This document shows positions 57,155 through 64,000 of a stretch of 64,000 nucleotides of DNA, piece after piece. The translations under genes were made by a program, and so were the position numbers. The stretch's first letter is position 1. The number at the start of each line of letters is the position of its first letter. The notes below the pieces were generated by a model. That model saw only the letters and a program-made list of their open reading frames with translations. It had not been told where the DNA came from and made no database searches. The DNA comes from Vandiemenella viatica. Lineage: Eukaryota; Arthropoda; Insecta; Orthoptera; Morabidae. Location of the stretch: NCBI GenBank assembly GCA_031002005.1, contig JARYHS010013631.1, forward strand, positions 63,237,832-63,301,831. The letters run 5' to 3'.

Positions 57155-57395
57155 CGCAATATGTGGGGGAAAGGCCTCGCATTCGGGTGAAAGTGGGTTC
57201 GAATCAGCGTCCGGCCATCCACATTCGGGTTTACAAGGTTTCCCAAAATCACGTCAGGTGAATATGCCTGGATGATTCCTTCAGAACACCATGGCAAGTT
57301 TCCTTCCCGTTCCTTGCCGCAGTTCTTTTCCGCCCCTATTGACCTTTACATCGACAAGGCGTAAGGCCTCAAGGAAACAATAAAATAAAATAATA
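57155..57395 (+). mobile_element. tRNA-derived SINE, family S1
   Basis: 'GGCCTCGCATTCGGGTGAAA', B box 'GGTTCGAATCAGCG', 'GGTTTCCCAAAATCACG', 'GGTGAATATGCCTGGATGAT', 'ACCATGGCAAGTTTCCTTCC' and 'CGACAAGGCGTAAGGCC'. The A-box end is damaged. Diverged full-length copy. Confidence 0.75.
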
Positions 57396-58254
57396 AATGG
57401 AAAACTGCAAAACAAGGTACCTGTAGACAGCGGTCAATTATAGAGATCACATTTTTCTAAACCGTAACGTTAATGTGACTGTAGAACATGAAAAGAAATC
57501 ATATTGGAGACCATTTACATGCAACCGAGCGTGCCGCTAGAACTTATTGCGTCCTACATGGGCCACAGTCTTGTATTACCAAAATAAACTCCAACTCTGA
57601 AATTTTCGTTTATACCTGCCAGCTTGGCTGTTCGCGTGAATGAGCTATTATACTGAAACCGGGAAGAACAATGTGACTGGATTAAGATATGGGGGACTGA
57701 CCAAACGGTCGTCAAGTTTACGGTTCTTGCGCGAGTTTTCGTAATAATAAAGGCGAATTCTATGATGGTTTCCACTTAATAATCACACAATTTAGAAACA
57801 AAGAAACATTAATCACGCAGAGTATAACATACAGATGACACTTACGCTCCTCCCGTCGGCCAACGATATATTCTCCGGCAGTTTTTTTTTTTTTAAAAAT
57901 TTGCGCTAAAACAGCAAAATCTGGAAGATGAAAAAGTCTGAGATATACAGTTGTACAGAAGAGCAAATTTAACATGGTTATTCATTATGCAAATCATATG
58001 TGAAGCTAACAAAATCAAAATTCAATTTCGACTAACATTTCCTCACTTGTAACTCTTAACACACGTTCATAGGTACCATATTCATAGGAAACTTGGAGTA
58101 CTATACGTTTCGTGTAAAATTGGGAACAATAAACGTGCTCAGTTAACATTAAATATGTGTTTTTTTTTTTTTGTTGTTTTTTACTTGGCATTCGGCTACT
58201 TAGGTCATTGTCATGACTCTCAGTTTCTCCAGTATATTGTAGCTACTAAGTATA
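57396..58254. other. No gene recognised
   Basis: Unassigned. Includes poly-T runs near 57880 and 58160. Confidence 0.45.
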
Positions 58255-58400
58255 TACTCTTAGACATTAAAAGACAGACAAGACATTTACAAAACATTTA
58301 AATACTCATGCCTTCGGCCAGATTCGAACCGGCGATCTTAGGTCAGCTCCCGAAGAATCAAACTGTTTACTAGTATTTCCACTCTACAGGAAATTGTAGC
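58255..58400 (-). mobile_element. tRNA-derived SINE, S2-related
   Basis: On the minus strand the B box GGTTCGAATCTGGCC is followed by 'GGCATGAGTATTTAAATG' and 'TGTCTTGTCTGTCTTTTAAT', paralleling the S2 body. Diverged. Confidence 0.45.
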
Positions 58401-58894
58401 GTGTTGTAGATGAGATGACCCATTTCATCACGAACACCTTTTAGCTGCTGCTCGTATCATTTCGAATATTTTTAATTAATTTAGACCAGCCAAAATGACG
58501 GTAGCTCTTGTTATGACAAAATGTTATTCACTCTTCCAAAAAAAACACTCGATTTATTTTCCATTGAGTCTATCAGAAAAATCATCATTCAGATATTCCT
58601 TATAGCACTCCTTGAAATAAACACAAACATAAATTTCAAACAACTCTTCACAACACAGAGCCTCTGTCAGTCATGCGTGCATTGCTACAACTGGCGCATC
58701 ACTTTCTGCACTCAGTTGTTTACAATCGATGCAACCAAAGATCTTAACACTACTCGTCGATACTAGTTTATTCTGTTCTTAAAGATTACTACTGCTCGTG
58801 GAATTCCTTTCGTACAAAAATCATTTTACGTACATCTGCACAAACATTTACAAATACATATAGTTAATTAGAGAAAATAATAATGATTGATTCA

Positions 58895-58985
58895 GAGAGT
58901 GGTGGGTGAGCGGTAACGCTCTGGTCTTCCATTCGGAAGGACGTTCGTTCGAATCTTCGTCCATGTATCCTGATTTGAGTTTTGC
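58895..58985 (+). mobile_element. S1 SINE, 5' half only
   Basis: 'GTGGTGGGTGAGCGGTAACG' (A box), 'CATTCGGAAGGACG', B box 'GTTCGAATCTTCG' and 'CATGTATCC', then broken off where the next S1 copy begins. Confidence 0.75.
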
Positions 58986-58989
58986 ATGA

Positions 58990-59212
58990 TACCGAGCGTG
59001 GTGGGTGTATGGTAACGCTCTGGCCTTACATTCGGGAGGACGTGGGTTTGAATCCCCATCCGGGCATCCAGATTTGTGTTTTTTCATGCTTTCCCAAATC
59101 ACTATAGGTGAATGCCGGGATACTTCCTTCAAAATGGCCATGGCCGAATTAATTCCCGTTCCTTGTTCCCAGTTTTATCCCGCCTCCAATGACGCAAAGG
59201 CATAAAAATAAA
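58990..59212 (+). mobile_element. S1 SINE, full length
   Basis: 'CCGAGCGTGGTGGGTGTATG' (A box), B box 'GGTTTGAATCCCC', 'CATGCTTTCCCAAATCACTA', 'GTGAATGCCGGGATACTTCC', 'GGCCATGGCCGAATTAATTC' and ending 'GACGCAAAGGCATAAAAATA'. Head to tail with a partial copy on each side. Confidence 0.8.
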
Positions 59213-59345
59213 CTATCCATGGTTTCCGTAAATCACTCCAGTTGAATGCGTGTATGATTCCTTTAAAAGGCAATGGACGAATTCCTTTCAGATTCTTTTC
59301 CCTGGTCCTTTCCCTACGTCGACGAAGCGTAAAACCCTAAAAAAT
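59213..59345 (+). mobile_element. S1 SINE, 3' half only
   Basis: 'CCATGGTTTCCGTAAATCAC', 'CCAGTTGAATGCGTGTATGA', 'AAAGGCAATGGACGAATTCC' and 'GTCGACGAAGCGTAAAACCC'. Lacks the tRNA head. With 58895-58985 it could be the two halves of one older SINE split by the copy between them. Confidence 0.7.
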
Positions 59346-60171
59346 AAAATGATTGGTGATGTGTTATATTGTTAGAATTGGTTGTGACTCGATTCATTTT
59401 TTTTCGTACTAGGATGTATGTCATGCGAGCGAATTGTCCACACGTTGAGAGAGTCTTTTCTACAACATAACTGTGTTCGACTTATATCGTCTACGCTGCA
59501 GGACAAAATACTAGTGGCCATGAAGCCATACATAGATGATAACAGGAAAATAGAAATAATTGCAACTGCATGTATGGCGGGATGAAATTTTCTTTTGTTT
59601 TTGTTTAGAAAAGCGAGAGACCCTGAGCAATATAAAAAAAATGATTAAAATGTTTCTAAGAGATCTTATACCCGGGTGTTTGTGCTCTGTAAAAAGCGGT
59701 AGTGTAGACTCTGCCTTGATGAAGTGCTGGTTGTGCCTTGAATTGCCGGCTAAGCGGCCGGGCAGTGAATCAGTCCGCTGGAGCGTGTAGGACATAGCTG
59801 GCCCCGGCCGGTGGTAAATCAATGAGGATCCCACACGGGCGAGCGTCACAACAAGCACTGCTATCCCACTGTCCACCACACAACACGAGCAACAATTATA
59901 CAGGTCGAAAGCGACAGAGACTGTAGCTCAATGAACTGTCTTTGTGCTCAGCTGTATTCATCCAGGCACAACGAAGAAAACATCAAAGCAACTTGGCTTC
60001 CCCCAACACATAAGCAGTTCCTAAATTGTTACACGCCATTAATTCCGCAATTAAATTCCGCAATTACATTCCGCAGAGGAAAAAATCAGCGCGTGATTTG
60101 GACAGCTGTGAATCCTTTTTCGATAACTTATACAGTTTCTATTTCATTGTACTCGTTCCCAGCAGCAAATC
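59346..60171. other. No gene recognised
   Basis: Unassigned, with a GC-richer stretch at 59690-59880. Several overlapping short frames, none with a recognisable motif. Confidence 0.45.
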
Positions 60172-60355
60172 TGTCTTATTTATGGCTTTATACGTCGTCG
60201 ACGTCGAGGTCATTAGAAGCGGGAAAGGGTGGGGACAAAGAACGGAAAGCTATTCGGACATGGAAATCTCGAATCTGGATGCCCGGACAGGGATTCGAAC
60301 CCACCTCCTTCCGAATGCGTGGCCAGAGAATTGCCACTAAACCTCCACCCTTGGT
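60172..60355 (-). mobile_element. tRNA-derived SINE, family S1, internally deleted
   Basis: The minus strand reads 'GGTGGAGGTTTAGTGGCAAT', B box 'GGTTCGAATCCCTG', 'CCGGGCATCCAGATTCGAG', then jumps to 'CATGTCCGAATAGC' and 'ATGACCTCGACGTCGACGAC' and ends 'TATAAAGCCATAAAT'. About 60 bp of the body are missing compared with 9819-10064. Confidence 0.75.
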
Positions 60356-60679
60356 AAATCTCTCTTGTAATCCTGGAGAGATTAATTACAACATTATATT
60401 TTTTAACTTATTCTTGAAACTCTTCTGTCTACGCGTCTCCATTTCAATTCGGTCACTGTTTAATTTAATTTCTCCGTTTAGAGAAATTTTTCTGACTAAG
60501 GAAATGGTATTTGTTCTCTGAATCTTTGTTAAAACAGTTTTCGTTGACCTGTCTCATTGCATAAGATACCCAATTTTCTAGAGGACTATTAATCCATTGA
60601 CTATTATTCTAAAAATCTAATTCGGAGGGCATCATAATTTCATAAGAGGTGATCGGCACTGTAGTGATTTTAGACCAGA
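60356..60679. other. No gene recognised
   Basis: Short unassigned AT-rich linker. Confidence 0.45.
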
Positions 60680-61100
60680 TTGTTCGTGAGAAAATTTCGT
60701 GAATGAAATACGATGAATAGTGAGGCTGGCTCATTTATAGCAAAACACTTCCAACGGCGTACGAAACACTTACGAATGTTGAAAATAAACAGTGTAACAC
60801 AAACAAAAATGTCCGGACGTTCCTTACTCTAAAAAAAAGTTTATCCGTGTCTCTGTGACATGTGGAGCTGCTATCTAGCGGTATGCGATCACTCCTTATC
60901 GACGCCAGCGACGCTTAGCAGCTTGGCTCTGAACTATCACAAACCCGTGACCCTGGTTCCATTTACATGTTTAATGTATAAAAATTCCTTTCATAATGGA
61001 TGAGGTTACCAAAGCGGAGAACTTAATGTTTAAAATGATGTCTCATTTATCGATTTTGGTTAAATATTAGGGGAGAAAGACGGCTCGTTATATAATGGAA
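60680..61100 (+). repeat. Dispersed repeat R1, copy 3 (head plus one tail unit)
   Basis: Head: 'GAAAATTTCGTGAATGAAAT', 'ACGATGAATAGTGAGG', 'TCCAACGGCGTACGAAACA', 'GAGCTGCTATCTAGCGG', 'GCGATCACTCCTTATCGACG', 'AGCAGCTTGGCTCTGAACTA' and 'ACCCGTGACC'. One tail unit (about 60955-61090): 'AATTCCTTTCATAATGGATG', 'ACCAAAGCGGAGAACTTAAT', 'TCATTTATCGATTTTGGTTA'. Closest in structure to copy 1. Confidence 0.68.
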
Positions 61101-61278
61101 ATAATATATGTGATTATTATTTTTAAACAATTTTTTAGTCTTTTTACATTTGCTTTTTGAGAAAACTGGTTTCTAACTTTACGTGGGATCCAGCCCCTTT
61201 GAAAAGTCCTTTAATCGTCTTCCGTTGGCTTCCGTGTTTTCCTCTGTTGTCAACTTATGCGCCCCGGGAAGTTGCGTC

Positions 61279-62410
61279 TTAGGCCGGTCGTCAACTGGCA
61301 CCGAATTTCGTCCAAACCGTATTCGTCCGAGTAAAGTACGATTTTACGGCCGACCAGGTCGTCCGATTAACCACGTCTACTACAGCCTAATAATTTCCGA
61401 CACACATTGTCACAGATTGTTGCTTCAACGCCAAGTGAACTGGGTGTTTTTATAAGATGTATAGTGACTTATATTTCGTAAAAACAAACTACTTTATATT
61501 ACGAGGGTCAGGGCCATATTTAAGATGTGTAGACCCTTGGTCTGAACGTGGGATGCGCGCCCATCCCCTCGCATATATTTTGAAATTTAAACTCGCATTT
61601 CATAACAATTTTCTAACAAAAAAAAAAAACCTATAATAATCATTTGAAATTTATTATCAAATTATAGAATATTTTACTATATCGTACATAGTAGAGAATT
61701 GTTGAGATAAAAAAGAAGATAATTGAAAAATCACTAAGGTATTCAATAGAATTTATCGTTATGCACAATTATAGAAGAAACAGAATGCAAAGTTGAGATT
61801 CATATCTATATTGCCAAATATGTAACAGTCACTATTTAAATTTTGAAAATAAATGAACATATAAGAAAAAAAAGAAGCAATATAAGAAACAATCAAATTT
61901 TCGTTTTGTGGTGCAGGCTCATAGGCTGCAGCCTTAGCCAAAATGTGGTCCAGACAACGGTGAAATCTCATAATCGTTTGATAGTACTCTAGTACAAAAT
62001 TCAAACAATTGTCTTTACTGTAAATTTTTTTAATAAAATAGTTGTTTATGCACTGGAAATAATTGCCCTTTACATATTGTAGATATTTATATTAAAATAT
62101 TTATAGTTACAGTTTACACCACAGTGTATCATAGAGTTTGAAAAAATACAAAACCAAGATCAAATAAAAGATAAAAAATGAAGATTTGTTTATTAAGAGA
62201 GCAACAAGTGTTTGCCATTGGGCCGAACTCGTCCCACTGATCTCATTTCAATAGGATTCTTCCGTCACTCGGCCGTATACGTCCAAGTAGGTCGTGTCCA
62301 GTGGCCGCGTAACAATGCCTTTATCTGTTTCGGGATTAGTCGGTCGTATTTGTCCGTATACGGCCGACCAGTCGATCGGACGAATTCGTTGTCAGTCGAC
62401 GACCTGCCTC
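61279..62410. mobile_element. DNA-transposon relic with imperfect inverted ends
   Basis: The left end reads AGGCCGGTCGTCAACTGGCA, CCGAATTTCGTCC. The complement of the right end reads AGGCAGGTCGTCGACTGACA, ACGAATTCGTCC. GC-rich subterminal blocks with 'CGGCCGACCAG' occur on both sides, and the 800 bp between are AT-rich without a transposase. No target duplication was found, so the superfamily is undetermined. Confidence 0.6.
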
Positions 62411-63837
62411 AGAGAATGGTAGGTTCCTGACTGAGATAACGTTACTGGAGCATTCGGAAATCGTATAGAAAGGCTCATATTCATCCGTCATTGAGTTAAA
62501 AATGAAACAGATATCTCCACAGGAGATGTACTATTTACATAATCATCAAAAGAGAGAGCGCAGTACAAGTCTCATAATGAAATATTCTGCGTGGAGAAGG
62601 AGGAGACGTTTCACACAGGGAAAGTTCAGCAACATTTCCTTTTCCCAGAAATAGTCTCAATTCCGCTCGCGTCTACAAAAAGACATAGTCTAGTCATATC
62701 GCTAGTTTCTGTACAACTTAACTCCGCTTTACTATGAAAACTGTCGATCCCACTCAAAGACCTCTGTGGACAAGTCCCAAGCGCCCACTCGAGTATTCTG
62801 TCGTCATATTAGGCCCAGCTGAGTATTCCGAGAAATCAGGGGATACAGATAGCCCCTTACAGCTTTCCGTATACAACTGTTCCTCAACAATTGTCTGAAA
62901 GTATAACCGTTCTACGTGAAATAATAGTTGCTTTTGCGCATCGCATTTGTCAGAAAACCTTACACTACATGTATGAAAATGGGTTTGCCATAAAACGAAG
63001 GTCTTTTCTTTTTTCTTTCAAGAAAAACAAAATTAAAGTTTAAAATATATATATATAAAATAGAAATTTGAACTAAACAGTTTGAAATAATCTTTAAATA
63101 TAAAATTTTGTTGGACAGTGATAGAATGTCCCACAATTCTATGTTTAAGAAAACGTGGTGTGCTACATATTAGTTGTTGTGTATTTTTTTATCGTTAGCT
63201 ATTGGTAAAGGAATCATTTTTAACACTGACGTTATTTTAGCTTATTAAAACAAAAAGTTATTCTGAATAGTGGGATATTTTACCAGTTTCGAACAAAATC
63301 TTGGTGTTTTAATTCATATCACAACAAAAGTACGCTATTAAAACTATAATTTTATTTTTAACTTTTTAGTTCACACGGCTAAGAATGCATGTTTTTTTTT
63401 TTAAATATTTGGATATATTATTTGTTAACCTTAAAACAAAATTGAAGATGTAAGTATGATGACACACGAGCATTTCATGTGTGACAGTGAGCTTGTGATT
63501 ATTTTATTCAAGTTCGCGTAACCTAGAGATTTCATGTAACATGTCAACATTACGTGGAACTCTCGCTGTTAGCTTGGAGCAATCAGGCTCTCCTATCTGG
63601 AGACAATCCAGTGACTTAACGGAACCGACAGTTACACAAGGCTGCCTGTTCGCCAGCAGGAGACTAATTTTAAACTGACTTTGTTTTATATAAGAACCTA
63701 CAGCGCCGAGGCGGACTCCTGTGTGTTTGCAACCTGGTTTACATTTGTGTTCGCTTGATTGCATTACTAACAGGCAGCTACTGGTTTATATATATATATA
63801 TATACTGTCAAAGTAAAGACAATACCAGAACATAGTC
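62411..63837. other. No gene recognised
   Basis: Unassigned AT-rich sequence with a (TA)n microsatellite at about 63788-63804 just before the LINE end. Confidence 0.45.
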
Positions 63838-64000
63838 TACATCTACATTCATACTCTGCAATTCACAAACTGTGGGTGGCAGAGGGTGCTAAGCACCAAT
63901 CTTAATTCTGCGCATTCCAATCCCGAATAACACGAGGAAAGAAAGAATACATAAAAGCATCAGGAACAGTATATTTTTTCACGAATCTTATCCCTCCGGT
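63838..64000 (-). mobile_element. CR1/Jockey-like LINE 3' end, continues past the window
   Basis: Same 3' region as 28080-28240 and 51560-51720: 'CATCTACATTCATACTCTGC', 'GGTGGCAGAGGGTGCTAAGC', 'GCGCATTCCAATCCCGAATA' and 'TCTTATCCCTCC'. The coding part lies beyond base 64000. Confidence 0.75.

Noticed and set aside
59931..60521. 196-codon plus-strand open frame
   Set aside because: It runs antisense through an S1 SINE and has no domain; open by chance.
1..64000. CRISPR array, operon or bacterial gene cluster
   Set aside because: No regularly spaced short identical repeats with unique spacers, no ribosome-binding-site-linked frames; the content is eukaryotic transposons.

Overview
The window is AT-rich, repeat-dominated eukaryotic DNA, most likely from an insect or other arthropod. 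The evidence is the mobile-element mix: a Tc1/mariner copy with CACTGAAGAGCC termini, tRNA-derived SINEs with internal A and B boxes, RTE- and CR1/Jockey-type LINE fragments, hAT and PIF/Harbinger elements, and a Ty3/Gypsy LTR retrotransposon. I found no intact host protein-coding gene, rRNA or functional tRNA. Almost every recognisable coding stretch is a broken transposon gene. The species cannot be fixed from the sequence alone; a large-genome (polyneopteran-like) insect is a guess.

Layout. 1-14.9 kb: RTE reverse-transcriptase relic (1-770), copy of an unidentified dispersed repeat 'R1' (1440-1940), palindrome-rich hAT MITE with a perfect 8-bp target duplication (2182-2567), hAT element full of ATCGAT palindromes (6946-7874), SINEs (4205, 9819, 12300) and a near full-length dead Tc1/mariner element (12937-14130). 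14.9-31.1 kb ('copy A') ends at a gap of exactly 1000 N (31114-32113). After the gap, 32114-54633 ('copy B') repeats copy A in the same order and orientation. Copy B differs by small variants and by three clean insertions: a 5.26-kb Gypsy element (32198-37458), a poly-A-tailed RTE fragment (48395-48995) and a Harbinger MITE nested inside another copy of itself (43355-43686). 54.6-64 kb: a large R1 copy with seven tandem ~155-175-bp units, a SINE cluster, a third R1 copy, a 1.1-kb element with inverted ends, and the start of another CR1-like LINE.

Main interpretation. Copy A is the suffix of the sequence left of the gap and copy B is the prefix of the sequence right of it. Both ends of the homology coincide with the two gap edges. 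That is the pattern expected of two allelic contigs scaffolded end to end instead of merged (a false haplotypic duplication), not of a biological tandem duplication. If so, the three insertions are heterozygous transposon polymorphisms and copy A preserves the empty sites.

The elements are nested: Gypsy into RTE, Harbinger into Harbinger. A Harbinger transposase relic lies about 3 kb from the Harbinger MITE. R1, a head module followed by a variable number of tandem units, is the best candidate for an undescribed element here.
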